Shown: piece by piece, positions 42,583-53,716 of the stretch
Layout: every line of letters begins with the position of its first letter
Numbering within the stretch: the stretch's first letter is position 1
Origin: Corythucha ciliata
Lineage: Eukaryota > Arthropoda > Insecta > Hemiptera > Tingidae
Length of the DNA stretch: 64,000 bases
NCBI GenBank assembly: GCA_038030265.1
Contig: CM075937.1
Location: 26,392,198-26,456,197 of the forward strand
Reading direction: 5' to 3'
Notes under the pieces: generated by a model
Told to the model about the DNA's origin: nothing
Database searches by the model: none
The model's input: only the letters and a program-made list of their open reading frames with translations
Position numbers and translations under genes: made by a program

Positions 42583-45017
42583 GTCCTCCTTCGTTAATGG
42601 AACTTCGGTCCTTGCGTATATGGTCGAGGTGCTTCCTGTGAATTTTCCCGTTCACCATTACATCATAAATTACGTTTCCGACCTTTTTTTGAGTGATTCC
42701 TTTTTCCCACCTAGGTTGCTGTTTGGGCCCGTTGCGGACAAGCACTCTCTCCCCGGGCCTGAAATTTCTAGCTGCCCTCGGCATTGTTGGAAAATGAGGT
42801 GCGCCAACGGTTGTCGTAATTTGCGGAGGCCGAAGAAGATCCATAAGACAACGTAATTTCCTTCCAAGTAGAAGTTCAGCTGGAGTTTTCTCAGTTGTCG
42901 TGTGAGGAGTGTTCCGGTATTTCATGAGAAATCGTGATAGTTTCAAATTAAGCGATCCTTGATCATTCATTGCTTTCCGTAATGCTCGTTTCATAGTCTG
43001 AACGTATCTTTCCACCTGTCCATTTGATGACGGATGGTAGGCCGGAGTAGTTTTATGAATTACTCCGTTAGAGGTGATGAAGTCCTTGAAGTCGCGAGAT
43101 GTGAAGTAACTAGCATTATCGGTAACGATTAGTTCGGGTATGCCATACCTGGAAAATAAGTCTCTGAGTTTTTCGATGGTTATTGAAGTAGATAAGGGTT
43201 GAACTAGAAAAACTTCCAGCCATTTACTAAAGGAATCGACAACGATGAAGAAATGTTTTCCGAGGAATGGTCCGGCGTAGTCTATGTGTAGTCGTGTCCA
43301 CGGTTTAGTTGTTGGCTCCCACGGATGGTTCGGAGCCTTATTCGCATTCTTCTGGTTTTCTATGCATTCAGTGCAGTTCTCAGCAATCTTATGAATGTCG
43401 GAATCTAGTCCTGGCCACCAGACGTAACTACGAGCTATTGTTTACATTTTTGTTATTCCCGTATGTGCAGAGTGTATTTCACGAAGAATTTGATTTCTTA
43501 GACTGGAAGGTACGAGTACCCGGTGACCTCGTAGTATGCATCCTTGTTCAATGGACAATTCTTTCTCCAACCCTCTGAATTCTGATTGTCGAATCATCCT
43601 TCCTTCTTGTAAATCATTTAGGAGAACGGATAGAACCGGATCGTTCGATGTAGCATTTTTAATAGTGTGGAAAGTCACTGGCAGATTGGAAATTGGCTTC
43701 AATTGGTAAAAACCGGATTCGTCAAGGTAATCGTTGTTCGTCTCTCCGTTCAATGGCAGTCGAGACAATGCATCGGCATTTGCGTTTTCTTTTGAATTTC
43801 TGTAATTTATTGTGAAATCGAAGCCTTGAAGAAATAACGCATAACGAAGCAGACGATGCGTTGTGGGGTTGAGTAAGTCTTTGTTAGGGTGAAAGATTGA
43901 TGCTAGAGGCTTGTGGTCAGTTAATAGTTCAAATTTTCGTCCGTAACAATAATTGTAAAATTTATGTAGCGCCCAAAAAATAGCAGTTGCTTCCTTCTCA
44001 ATCTGACTATAGTTGTGTTCAGCCGAAGTCAGAGTTCTAGAGGCGTAAGCAATCGGCCGTTCAGAACGATCTGGCATCCGGTGGGATAAAACTGCTCCAA
44101 GCCCGTACGGGCTGGCATCGGTACTTAAAACAAGGGGAAGTGAATCAGAGTAAGGTATTAACATTTCATGAGATATCATTTTATTATTAATCTCCTGAAA
44201 TGATTGTTCACAGTGCGTATTCAATTCAAACTTGGATTTTTTGGTCATGAGATTGTATAATGGGGCAGCAGCAGAAGCAAGGTTTTGAGTAAAACGATCG
44301 TAATAATTCACTAGACCTAGCCAACTTCTTAATTCATCAACATTTTTTGGTTTTGGAGCATTTACTATAGCTTTTACCTTCTCTTGTGATTTAAGTATAC
44401 CTTCTGACGATATTACATGTCCCAAATAATTAATGGAAGTTTTGAGAAATTGACATTTATCTTTGTTGACTCGTAGACCGTGCTTGTCTAATGCTCGAAG
44501 TACTTGTTTGAGTCGATCCCAGTGTTCTTCAAAATTCCTCCCTTGAATTTTTATATCATCGTAAAACACAGTGACCCCAGGAATCCCGTGCAAAATTTGA
44601 GAAATTACACGTTGCCAGATAAAAGGGGCGGACTTGACACCAAACATTAAGCGATTCACGCGGTAATTTCCTTTTAAAGTTGTAATGGTTTGCATTTTAG
44701 AACTTTCGTCGTCCATTTCAAGATTTAAATAGGCCTTTCGAATGTCTAAAACTGTAAAGAGCTTTCCATCTGCCATAGTGGCTAATATGTCTTCTGTTCT
44801 TGGTATGGGATACGAATCTTTTTCTAGGCACACGTTCAGGGTTACTTTGTAATCAGCGCAAAGTCTTACTTCCCCATTAGGCTTTACGATGGGGACAAGC
44901 GGTGTTCCCCACTCAGTAAAGGGAACTTTGGTGATAATGCCCTGTTCTTCGAGATCATCTAATTCTTTGTCAACTTTAGCCCTGATGGAGTATGGAACTG
45001 GACGGGGTGGTTTTTAA
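42575..45017 (-). pseudogene. Gypsy pol (RT, RNase H, integrase), one frameshift and one stop
   Basis: On the minus strand the pol frame starts at about 45,010, one base out of frame with gag. RT: LYNLEMDDES-type region, LTVLDIRKAYLNLEM-like block, and catalytic VFYDDIKIQG. RNase H: LSTDASPYGLGAVLSHR and LLTDHKPLASIF. A TAA at 43444-43442 (after HTGITKM) interrupts the HHCC finger, beyond which the same frame continues: WWPGLD, HIDYAGPF, VTDNASYFTS, HPSSNGQVERYVQTMKRALR, and a C-terminal domain to 42,575. The catalytic residues of RT and integrase are kept. The two lesions make this copy non-autonomous. Confidence 0.85.
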
Positions 45018-46365
45018 AAATTGGAGATATTGAACTCTTCAGGTGTAATTTCCCTTTTATATTTGGTATCCGGCCAAGTTTCCCGTCGAAAACTCGTGGA
45101 AATTCATCGTACAAATTTTGAATGGCGTCGGAATACAAATTAGTGTAATGTTGGAGTTGTTTAATCTTAGGTAATTCAATCGTAATATTTTTCATCCATT
45201 CTCGACCAAAAATAGAGTCAACATGACCCGGTAATATGTACAGATTGCCATTAGAACGTTGGTCGTTGCATTGAATCGAAAAAGTCGCATAGCCTAATGG
45301 TTTAAGTCTTTCCCCCGTATATGTAAACAACGGTAGGTTAGAAGGGGTAAGATTCTTTGTTGGAAATAATTGTCTAAAAGTAAATTCTGACATAGTTGAA
45401 ACAGCCGCTCCGGTGTCAAACTCAAAAGTAACGACTTCGCCATCCAAACTACAGTTCACAAGTATTTTACCTGGTTTTTTAATTTCTTCGGGCAATTTCA
45501 AATTATTGACTTGCAAGCATTCTTGATCGAAATTCGAGATTTGATTTGTTGTAACATTTTGTGGGTTAGGGTCGAATTTCTTTTTCTTCAGACAAACTTT
45601 CTGTAGGTGGCCTTCCTTCCCACAAAATGAGCAAATTGTTTTCTTGTAACCACATTGATTTGCTAAATGTCTCTCAGAACCACATCTGAAACATGTTTTA
45701 GTATTTAGTTTGAATGAGCTTACTGCATGAATGTATTGTCTGGATTCCTGGGCTCTGTGGTTTTCGATTGCCTTTGCATCGGCCCTTGCAATTTCCATTG
45801 AAAGAGCTAAGTTAACGCATCCTTCGAGATCCAGATTTTCATGAGCCTGCAACAATTTTTCTAGAATAGCGGTATTCCTTAAACCTGAGATGAATTGTTG
45901 TCGAATATGCGAGTTACGAGTAGACCGATAGCAGTAAGTGCACCGGAAATCGCAGTTTCTCGATAAGTACTGTAGTTCCTGGACGAAATCTCTAATCGGT
46001 TCTCCGTCTTGCTGAGTCCTTTTCGAGAATTTGTGTTGTTCTGCAATCACATTTCGTTTAGGTTCTTCTTCATCTTTCACGATCGAAAGGAGTTGCTCGT
46101 AAGATTGCTCGTTCGGAAGGTCTGGATGGAGCTTGATACAAAGGTTTTGAAAAACTTTGATACCCATGTAATGTATGAGGAGTTGTCTTTTTTTTGTTGC
46201 ATCTGATTCGACGTGAAGTAGTGAAAAGTAGTTCTCCAGCCGGAAAATGAAATTGCTCCAAGACTCGTTGGAAGGGTCATATTTTTCCATTGGAATATGC
46301 AACCTGTTGTCGGATTCTACCTGCGAGTCCAAGTCAGCACTGGTGCTTTGTCTTCTGCGTGGCAT
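44959..46365 (-). CDS. Gypsy gag-protease
   Basis: The product has 468 residues and its ATG is just inside the primer-binding region. Capsid-like N-terminus (FIFRLENYFSLLHVES; GEPIRDFVQELQYLSRNCDF). Two CCHC knuckles (CFRCGSERHLANQC, CSFCGKEGHLQKVC) near 235-268. Protease with FEFDTGAAVSTMSE near 330 and IFGREWMKNI near 400. After the RT-proximal segment (SSISPIFK) the frame runs into about 17 unrelated residues and a stop, because of a +/-1 change near 45,010. Gag and protease are in one frame here, unlike the other Gypsy element in the window. Confidence 0.85.
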   Translation of the reverse strand: MPRRRQSTSADLDSQVESDNRLHIPMEKYDPSNESWSNFIFRLENYFSLLHVESDATKKRQLLIHYMGIKVFQNLCIKLHPDLPNEQSYEQLLSIVKDEEEPKRNVIAEQHKFSKRTQQDGEPIRDFVQELQYLSRNCDFRCTYCYRSTRNSHIRQQFISGLRNTAILEKLLQAHENLDLEGCVNLALSMEIARADAKAIENHRAQESRQYIHAVSSFKLNTKTCFRCGSERHLANQCGYKKTICSFCGKEGHLQKVCLKKKKFDPNPQNVTTNQISNFDQECLQVNNLKLPEEIKKPGKILVNCSLDGEVVTFEFDTGAAVSTMSEFTFRQLFPTKNLTPSNLPLFTYTGERLKPLGYATFSIQCNDQRSNGNLYILPGHVDSIFGREWMKNITIELPKIKQLQHYTNLYSDAIQNLYDEFPRVFDGKLGRIPNIKGKLHLKSSISPIFKNHPVQFHTPSGLKLTKN

Positions 46366-46385
46366 CGTTCGTCTCAGTCGCCAAT

Positions 46386-46473
46386 TTTTAACGAATCATT
46401 AAAGTGAAATTAGTATTTTTATTTTATTCCCTTTTGCAAATCAAAGGAATGGTTGAAATCAAAAACAAACATA
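46386..46473 (-). repeat. 5' LTR of minus-strand Gypsy, internal part
   Basis: The internal part of the 5' LTR up to the TA target; the remainder is at 49164-49223. Same sequence as the 3' LTR. Confidence 0.85.
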
Positions 46474-49163
46474 CAGGGTGGTTCGGGATAAGTGTGACAA
46501 AAATTTATGGCTAAAACTACGTCAAAAGTGGAGTAGAATGCGACCTTCGCGGATGTCCTACCCTCATTTTCCTAGGAGTTATGATTTTTTTAGTGTTTTT
46601 ATTTCCTAACTGAATTTGCTCCAGAAAAACGTAGATTGCTCGACTTCGGTTACGATTTCCTAAAAAAGTGACCACAGTTTCGGAAACTATGGAAGATTTC
46701 CCGTCCAATGATTGTCATTACATTGTTCAAAAGCATCACCAACCACTAGAGATCTGACATTTTTCCAACGAAATTCAAAAAATCTCAAATTCTGTGGGCT
46801 AGAAAATCATATGCTATTTCCAGACGGTTACCTGAAACGTCTGGCCAAGTATCACAAAAACTTGCCCAGTGTCTGAGCTTTCCAATGGTGCCCTCACGAT
46901 CCAAATCATCAATCTCCTTCGACACAAAAAATCCCTTTTTAGATAAAAAACCGTGAGTTTTATGTTTCCAAAATGTCAACTGTTTTAAATTTTCCGGCAG
47001 CCATTTTCCTTCGTTTTCATCTTCTTCTTCTTGAGATGTGTCAGAAACTGATAATTTTATGATTTTTTAGTAGGACCAGCTCATTTGCGTTCTCTCCTCC
47101 CCCACCGCCACTACCTATTTGTGAGCCTTGTTAAATTCTCTTTATTTTCGTTGATCAATAAAATAAGGTACTCATGAATTCAAGAATGAATTTAACTTTT
47201 CACTCTTCTCATTCATCATAGTTTAAATAAGAACTTACTATGGAAAATTCAAGCATAACTTTTATAATTGGAAAAAATTTAAAAAAACTATGAATAATTT
47301 TCAAAATGACCACCTCGATTTCTAAGGCATGCTCTAGCTCTCTTTCGCATGGCTCTCACTGTCACGCGCGTAGAGAGATTTTCCCTCAGCTTTTGGGCGG
47401 CGACTGTAATTCTCTCCTTCAACTGGTCGACGTCATAAATGGGTACGGAATAGACTTCTTGTTTCAAAAATCCCCATACATAAAAATCCAGAGGTGTGAG
47501 ATCGGGAGACCTTGGAGGCCATGGGATAACTCCTCCTCGACCAATCCACTCTCTGAAATTTTCATTTTCATTGAGCCACCGTCTCACGTTAATTGAATAG
47601 TGCGCGGGAGCTCCGTCCTGCAGAAATTACCATTAAAATTGAAAATAGCAAGAATTTTTCTGAAATACCTGTTGAAAAATAAGATTGGCGCGTACCCCTA
47701 ATGGTACATCTTCCAGCAGACCGTTTAATTCATTTTCGAGGAATGCCAGGTACATCGACCCCGTTAAGGTGCCTTCGAAAAATTTTGGACCAATTAGGAG
47801 GTTACCAATCACGCCAGCCCAAACGTTAACTGAGAATTTCCTTTGGAAGGAATTTTCCCGGGTCGCATGGGGGTTTTCGTCAGACCACGAATGGCAATTG
47901 TGAAAGTTGAAAACACCCTCCCGAGTGAATTGTGACTCGTCCGTCCACAGAATTTTTTGAAAAAAATTTCTCTCCTCTCGATCTCTTTGTAGGAGCAAGT
48001 TACAAAACTGCTCCCTTCGCACGAAGTCGCCGGGTTCTAGGCCTTGCACAGGCGTAAAGTGGTAAGGCCGAAAGTCGTACTTATGAAGCGCCGTCAAAAC
48101 CGTTTTGTGGGAAACTCCCAGTTCCCGCCCCATCGTTCGGGAACTTACTGTAGGCTCTTCCTCTACTCTATTCAGTATGTAATCATCGATTTCGTCCGTC
48201 ACAGGCGCCTGTGCCTCCCGTGACCTCCGCTGAACCCCGCCAGTCTCTAGAAGGCGCTGATGTAAGCGCGTGAACGCAGCAGCGCTGGGTACACGACGAT
48301 TTGGATATCGAGCTCGATACTCCACCTGAGCAGCACGAGCACTGCACCCACAGTACCCGTAAACGAGGTGCATTTCGACGTATTCTCTCACAGTGAATTC
48401 AGCCATTTTTACGGAAATTGCACTCACAGATGCGTTCAACAGTAGAGAGTCGACCGTTTTTCAAGTTTGAGGCCATGTTTTGTGAGATAGGTTCAACTCT
48501 AAACTGGGTTCACCAATACTTTATGAACGCGGCGGGGGAGGAGAGAAAGCAAATGAGCAGGTCTTGCTAACAAATCATAAAATTATCAGTTTCTGACACA
48601 TTTCAAGAAGAAGAAGATGAAAACGAAGGAAAATGGCTGCCGGAAAATTTAAAACAGTTGACATTTTGGAAACATGAAACTCACGGTTTTTTATCTAAAA
48701 AGGGATTTTTTGCGTCGAAGGAGATTGATGATTTAGATCGTGAGGGCACCATTGGAAAGCTCAGACACTGGGCAAGTTTTTGTGATACTTGGCCAGACGT
48801 TTCAGGTAACCGTCTGGAAATAGCATATGATTTTCTAGCCCAAAGAATTTGAGATTTTTTGAATTTCGTGGGAAAAATGCCAGATCTCTAGTGGTTGGTG
48901 ATGCTTTTGAACAATGTAATGACAATCATTGCACGGGAAATCTTCCATAGTTTCCGAAACTGTGGTCACTTTTTTAGGAAATCGTAACCGAAGTCGAGCA
49001 ATCTACATTTTTCTGGAGCAAATTCAGTTAGGAAATAAAAACACTAAAAAAACCATAACTCCTAGGAAAATGAAGGTAGGACTTCCGCGAAGGTCGCATT
49101 CTACTCCACTTTTGACGTAGTTTTAGCCAAAAAGTTTTGTCACACTTATCCCGAACCACCCTG
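46474..49163 (-). mobile_element. Tc1-like DNA transposon (DUF4817 type) with ~630-bp inverted repeats
   Basis: The ends CAGGGTGGTTCGGGATAAGT and ACTTATCCCGAACCACCCTG are flanked by TA (46472-46473, 49164-49165). The arms extend about 635 bp (46474-~47108 and ~48528-49163) with few differences, far longer than the usual Tc1/mariner ends. A complete spliced transposase gene lies between them on the minus strand. It entered the LTR of a Gypsy element whose two LTRs are otherwise identical, so this is one of the youngest events in the window. Confidence 0.92.
47288..48439 (-). CDS. Tc1-like transposase, two exons, apparently intact
   Basis: Exon 1 is 48439-47669, the intron 47668-47618 (51 bp, GT-AG, phase 0) and exon 2 47617-47288; 366 residues in all. 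The true start may be the internal Met before AEFTVREYVEMHLVYGYCG. The N-terminus is a DUF4817 helix-turn-helix (SARAAQVEYRARYPNRRVPS), then a second HTH (EEPTVSSRTMGRELGVSHKT). Catalytic residues are WTDESQF, FQQDGAPAHYS (formed across the splice) and PPRSPDLTPLDFYVWG, with 37 residues between the second and third Asp. All domains are present and no stop occurs. By family knowledge it cuts and pastes the element at TA. Confidence 0.9.
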
Positions 49164-49270
49164 TATTTAACAGATTGGACAATTAATTAAAAGAGGGGTA
49201 TTTTAAATAATGAAGTCATGACAATTTGCGACCCTATGTTCATAGCATAATTTTGGTCGCAAATACTTAG

Positions 49271-49937
49271 TACTACAACATACTTCGGTATAATTATGCA
49301 TCATCTACTGAATCACCCTGTATGTGCAAGATAAAAAATAAAAACCAAGGTAAAATTATAATTCGACTAGACTATTATGGATATTGGATATTACTCCTAT
49401 GAACCACTAACTAATTTCATGATATTTATGGATTTCTTTTTTTTAATGAAGATAATGACCTATTAAGAATGAAAAATAGGCATGATGAGAGCGTGAAACT
49501 ATCTTCCGACAGGCCTGGAAGCCGGGAAAAACGATCAAGTCACATACCACTACCACCTTATGCACGCGACGTTAGCGAAGGATATTTGACATTAATACTA
49601 ATTTATTCAAATATTTACGTCATTTATTGATCACACTTTAACATTTCAAGTAAAAATGATTAGAAAATTCCACTTATTAGCTAAAGGGAGCATAATTCGA
49701 TTAAGAGGCTATTATGAAACTTAATGAAATCGTATTGCAAATGGTTATTTTTGGCGTTATCCTCTTTTTCGCGGGCAGTAGTGAAGTATTATGATAGGGA
49801 AGCTTTGGCACCACAAAGCAGAGTATTGATAGTGAGTGGGGAGTAGTGGTGGGGCTCGGAGATTTGTATGTATGTTGTAAGCGAACTGAACATTGACTGC
49901 CATTGTCACTTTGTCAGGTCACTCCTCCTGCAGCCTT
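49271..49937. other. No gene recognised
   Basis: Flank of the foldback element up to the assembly gap. CACCCTGTATG near 49,313 is another Tc1-like terminus motif. Confidence 0.45.
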
Positions 49938-50437
49938 NNNNNNNNNNNNNNNNNNNNNNNNNNNNNNNNNNNNNNNNNNNNNNNNNNNNNNNNNNNNNNN
50001 NNNNNNNNNNNNNNNNNNNNNNNNNNNNNNNNNNNNNNNNNNNNNNNNNNNNNNNNNNNNNNNNNNNNNNNNNNNNNNNNNNNNNNNNNNNNNNNNNNNN
50101 NNNNNNNNNNNNNNNNNNNNNNNNNNNNNNNNNNNNNNNNNNNNNNNNNNNNNNNNNNNNNNNNNNNNNNNNNNNNNNNNNNNNNNNNNNNNNNNNNNNN
50201 NNNNNNNNNNNNNNNNNNNNNNNNNNNNNNNNNNNNNNNNNNNNNNNNNNNNNNNNNNNNNNNNNNNNNNNNNNNNNNNNNNNNNNNNNNNNNNNNNNNN
50301 NNNNNNNNNNNNNNNNNNNNNNNNNNNNNNNNNNNNNNNNNNNNNNNNNNNNNNNNNNNNNNNNNNNNNNNNNNNNNNNNNNNNNNNNNNNNNNNNNNNN
50401 NNNNNNNNNNNNNNNNNNNNNNNNNNNNNNNNNNNNN
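49938..50437. other. Assembly gap (500 N)
   Basis: Exactly 500 N bases, probably a fixed-size scaffold gap of unknown true length. Open frames across it are artefacts. Confidence 0.99.
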
Positions 50438-51004
50438 AAAAAAAAACGTTTAATTCGGGAGACGCACGACTCACGAGCTCCTACGCCGCTTTTCGATAAA
50501 CTGAACAGGGGAGGGCGATAAGGGGAAGAGAAAAAATGAAATGAAAAAAAAAAAGGACCTTTTCGAAATAAAACTCGAGACCTTTGCCCATTTCAGGAAA
50601 CTGTAGACAGCCGTCAAAGAGCACATTACGACGCTACTCATGGTGCTCCTGAGTAGGCAACATTTACTACGCAGTGGCGGGTCTGTACCTTGCGGCCCTG
50701 GCCGATATTACGACGGGGGGGGGATGCATGACGACAATAGCAAATAAAAACTGTTAAATAATATTTAAGGAAATTTGTATACTCCTATAGCCACAAGAAA
50801 CCGAGCAGTTCATTGGTGAGATAGGACCCAAAACGTTTGGATTTTCTACTTCAGATCAATTAAGCGCACACACAAATTGATTATTTCGGCCACTTCCAGG
50901 CAATCTCAATCATAATTCTTAATAGAATTGTTATGTTCTGTAAAATGAAAGGATAGTTCCTGTCTTCAGTAATAGTAACTGTTCCATTCATCAAGGAATA
51001 AAAT
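50438..51004. other. No gene recognised
   Basis: Begins with an A-run at the gap edge, with a G-run near 50,717. No motif-bearing frame. Confidence 0.45.
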
Positions 51005-51115
51005 TTCCCGGGTCATTTACAAAATTCCCGGATAATTCCCGGGTTTTTCCCGACCATAAAAAATTCCCGGACTTTTCCCGGGTTTCCCGGATTTCCCGGG
51101 TCGGTCGACACCCTG
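51005..51115. repeat. End of a CCCGGG-rich hAT-type MITE
   Basis: Repeated TTCCCGGG/ATTCCCGG units run to GGTCGGTCGACACCCTG. Read inverted, the end is CAGGGTGTCGACCGACCCGG, resembling an insect MITE end of hAT type. The left end was not located. The truncated Gypsy coding sequence starts at the next base, so this element cuts it off. Confidence 0.6.
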
Positions 51116-52010
51116 AAGTATTTTCAACACTGGACATCAACAGAGAGTACCATCACATCCCCGTCGCGGAGAACGACATTCCCAAGACCCCCATCATCAC
51201 ACCGTTCGGTCTCTTTGAGTTCCCCAGGAAGACATTTGGTCTCCGCAATGCAGCGCAAACTTTTCAGCGCTTTATGGACCACATCTTGCGAGATTCACCC
51301 TTCGTCTTCAACTGCATTGATGACGTTCTGGTCGCATCAAAATATCCTAGGGAACACGAAGAGCACCTTCACCAAATCTTCTCCATTCTCCACAAACACG
51401 GTCTCACGCTCAACCTGAAGAAAAGTGTTCTGGGCCAGCCCACCGTCAAATTCCTTGGATATCAAGTGAACGCCAAAGGTATTCAACCGCTGGAAGAAAA
51501 AGTCCGTGCGATTCTCGAAATACCACAACCGAAAGCTATCTAGGATCTCCGACGCTTCCTAGGAATGGTAAACTTCTACCGCAAAAACATTCCATACGCC
51601 GCCGAAATACAAAAACCTCTCAACGAATTGCTACACGGCGCCAAGAAAAATGATCGCACACCGATTCCATGGTCTCCAACGACAGTACAAGCCTGTGAAC
51701 AAACTAAGCACACTCTGGCAAACGCAACTAAGCTTAATCACCCAGCGGACCATCTTCCTCTCTTCCTGCAGTGCGACGCAAGCTCCTCAGCTCTGGGAGC
51801 TGTCCTCCAACAGAAAAACGGCAGCGAATTTCAGCCACTCGGATTTTTCTCACGTGCACTAAGTCCGTCTACAGCACTTACGACAGGGAACTGCTCGCCA
51901 TCTACGAAGCAGCTAGGTACTTTCAACCACTGCTCGATGGTCGAAATTTTACGATTCTAACGGATCACAAACCCCTGCATGCACGCCATGCATCAAAGTG
52001 CGACAAATAA
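51116..52010 (+). pseudogene. Gypsy pol, RT and RNase H part, 5' truncated with stop and frameshifts
   Basis: Starts inside RT (VFSTLDINREYHHIPVAE), then FGLRNAAQTFQRFMD and the catalytic FNCIDDVLVAS (first position Ile, as in this Gypsy branch). A TAG at about 51,541 interrupts the connection (IPQPKAI / DLRRFLGMVNFYR). RNase H has LFLQCDASSSALGAVL and, after a frame change near 51,880, YDRELLAIYEAARYF and LTDHKPLHA. Another frame change near 52,000 joins it to the integrase frame. Protease and gag are missing. Confidence 0.85.
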
Positions 52011-53484
52011 ATGCCCCAGACGGACGAGACAGCTAAATTACATCTCTCAATTCACCACCGATATCAGGTACAGCCCCGGCGAAACCAACACCGTGGCTGA
52101 CACCTTATCTCGAGTCGAAGAAATTCAAATGCCTACCAATTTCGAGAAACTAGCCGCTGCCCAGAAGGAAGGTCCCACACTAAAACAACTCGAGGAAAGA
52201 GGGAATCTCAAACTCACCCGAATTACAGTTCCAGGGACTACTATCGCACTAACATGTGAAACTTCAACGGGAACCCCCCGACCATATCTCCCACCTGATT
52301 TCCGACGGCCTGCGTTCGACGAACTCCACAATTTAAGCCACCCGGGCATACGGGCAACACGCCTACTCGTCACTCAACGATTCTTTTGGCCGGAAATTCA
52401 AAAAGATGTGGGAAGCTGGGCAAAGACTTGCATTCCCTGCCAACAAAGCAAGGTCAACAAGCACACCGTACCCCCTGTCGGAACTTTCCAACCCTCAACA
52501 AAACTCGAACACGTCCACCTCGACCTGATCGGACCCTTGCCACCGTCAGAAGGAAAAATGTATTGTTTAACAATGGTCGACCGCTTCAGCCATTGGCCCC
52601 AAGCGATTCCACTTTCCAACATCGAAGCGACCACCGTCGCACACGCATTTGTCGCACACTGGATATCTCGAATTGGCGTACCATTAAGGATAACGACGGA
52701 CCAGGGAAGACAATTTGAATCACACCTCTTCTCGGAATTAACGAAACTTTTCGGAATACAACGCATCCGTACGACACCTTACCACCCACAAGCCAACGGC
52801 ACAATAGAACGATGGCACCGGACACTGAAAACAACGCTGACTGCTCGCCTCAATACCAATAACCAGTGGACAAAAATTCTGCCTAGCGTCTTGCTCGGAC
52901 TCCGCTCAGCAGTCAGACAAGACGAAGCAAAGAGAACTGCAGAACTTCTCTACGGACAACCCTTGCGACTTCCCGGCGAATACTTCATGCCTTCAAAAAA
53001 TGCCACACCACCGGACGACCTCATTCGACTATTAAAACAAGAAATGGCACGAACTCGCGAAAGTCAACAACGCTCATTTGTCAGTAAAGAACTACACAAC
53101 AGTTCACACGTCTTCAGGCGAGACGAACAAGGAAAGAAGCCACTTCGCCCTACCTATACGGGACCACATAAAGTACTCGAAAGGGACAAGAAAACGATAA
53201 AAATCTACTTACCCAATCGCAGTGTACGAGTATCACTGGACAGAGTCAAGCCAGCATTTCTTCTGCCAAACAACAATGAGACGTCGGCCGACACGACCCT
53301 CACACGGTCACCTGTCAACGAGGGCAGTATAACAAAAAACGAGACTCCGACTTCAGAGGATCATCTCACTCCAACTCAGAAAATCTCACCCTCAACTCCA
53401 CGCCAAACTCCAACATCGAGCCATTATGGCACGCCGACATCCTCATCATCCATATTTTATGAGATGAAGCCGTTAACTCATTGA
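51979..53484 (+). CDS. Gypsy pol, integrase part (open frame)
   Basis: The 501-residue open part of the same pol. It has the end of RNase H (TRQLNYISQFTTDIRYSPGE, NTVADTLSRVE), the HHCC finger (HNLSHPGIRAT...CIPC), and the integrase core with HLDLIGPLPP, TTDQGRQFES and HPQANGTIERWHRTLK (all three acidic residues). The C-terminal domain has YTGPHKVLERDKKTIKIYLP followed by a Thr/Ser/Pro-rich tail. No LTR is visible after it; a Penelope-like element begins two bases after the stop. Confidence 0.85.
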   Translation: MHAMHQSATNKCPRRTRQLNYISQFTTDIRYSPGETNTVADTLSRVEEIQMPTNFEKLAAAQKEGPTLKQLEERGNLKLTRITVPGTTIALTCETSTGTPRPYLPPDFRRPAFDELHNLSHPGIRATRLLVTQRFFWPEIQKDVGSWAKTCIPCQQSKVNKHTVPPVGTFQPSTKLEHVHLDLIGPLPPSEGKMYCLTMVDRFSHWPQAIPLSNIEATTVAHAFVAHWISRIGVPLRITTDQGRQFESHLFSELTKLFGIQRIRTTPYHPQANGTIERWHRTLKTTLTARLNTNNQWTKILPSVLLGLRSAVRQDEAKRTAELLYGQPLRLPGEYFMPSKNATPPDDLIRLLKQEMARTRESQQRSFVSKELHNSSHVFRRDEQGKKPLRPTYTGPHKVLERDKKTIKIYLPNRSVRVSLDRVKPAFLLPNNNETSADTTLTRSPVNEGSITKNETPTSEDHLTPTQKISPSTPRQTPTSSHYGTPTSSSSIFYEMKPLTH

Positions 53485-53716
53485 TGAGGTGAAAGAATGT
53501 CCAACCAGGCTTCTTAACAAGGTGTTTTTTATTTAAGCCGACGTTTCGCCTTGACTAGGCATGTTTCACGGCAAGTTCTACAAAGAAATCAGGTGTTAGC
53601 ACTCACATCCAATACATCTGCAACACAATCTCATGAATACATACAAAACAATAAAATTCTTGCGGCGTATCACAGTGAGGTCTTAAAGCTAATCCAAGTA
53701 TAAAGCATACTGACTA

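Larger units (their letters stand above)
42437..49223 (-). mobile_element. Gypsy LTR retrotransposon on minus strand, 5' LTR split by a Tc1-like element
   Basis: The 3' LTR is 42437-42582. The 5' LTR is 46386-46471 plus 49164-49223, split at a TA by the element 46474-49163. The LTRs are identical apart from one base at the edge. The target ATTTG lies at 42432-42436 and 49224-49228. The PBS-like TTGGCGACTGAG follows the 5' LTR. Gag-protease and pol are present but carry one frameshift and one nonsense codon. Confidence 0.9.
41729..49270. mobile_element. Foldback-type DNA element hosting a Gypsy element
   Basis: The left arm (41729-~42027) and right arm (~42178-42436, continuing at 49229-49270 after the Gypsy insert) are inverted repeats. 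Shared blocks include GCTAAGTATTTGCGACCAAA, CAATTGTGTTYTTTCAGCGA, GCGGTT and AATTCAGCGACGATTTC. The ~150-bp centre has no gene. The right arm is cut by the Gypsy element with ATTTG on both sides, while the left arm shows the uninterrupted order. The ends and target duplication of the foldback itself are uncertain. Confidence 0.75.

Noticed and set aside
46785..46979. 64-codon frame present in both arms of the Tc1-like element (also 48658-48852)
   Set aside because: Conserved because the arms are near-identical inverted repeats; no independent sign of translation.
49868..50521. Long open frames across the N block
   Set aside because: They consist of unknown residues over a 500-N assembly gap and are artefacts.
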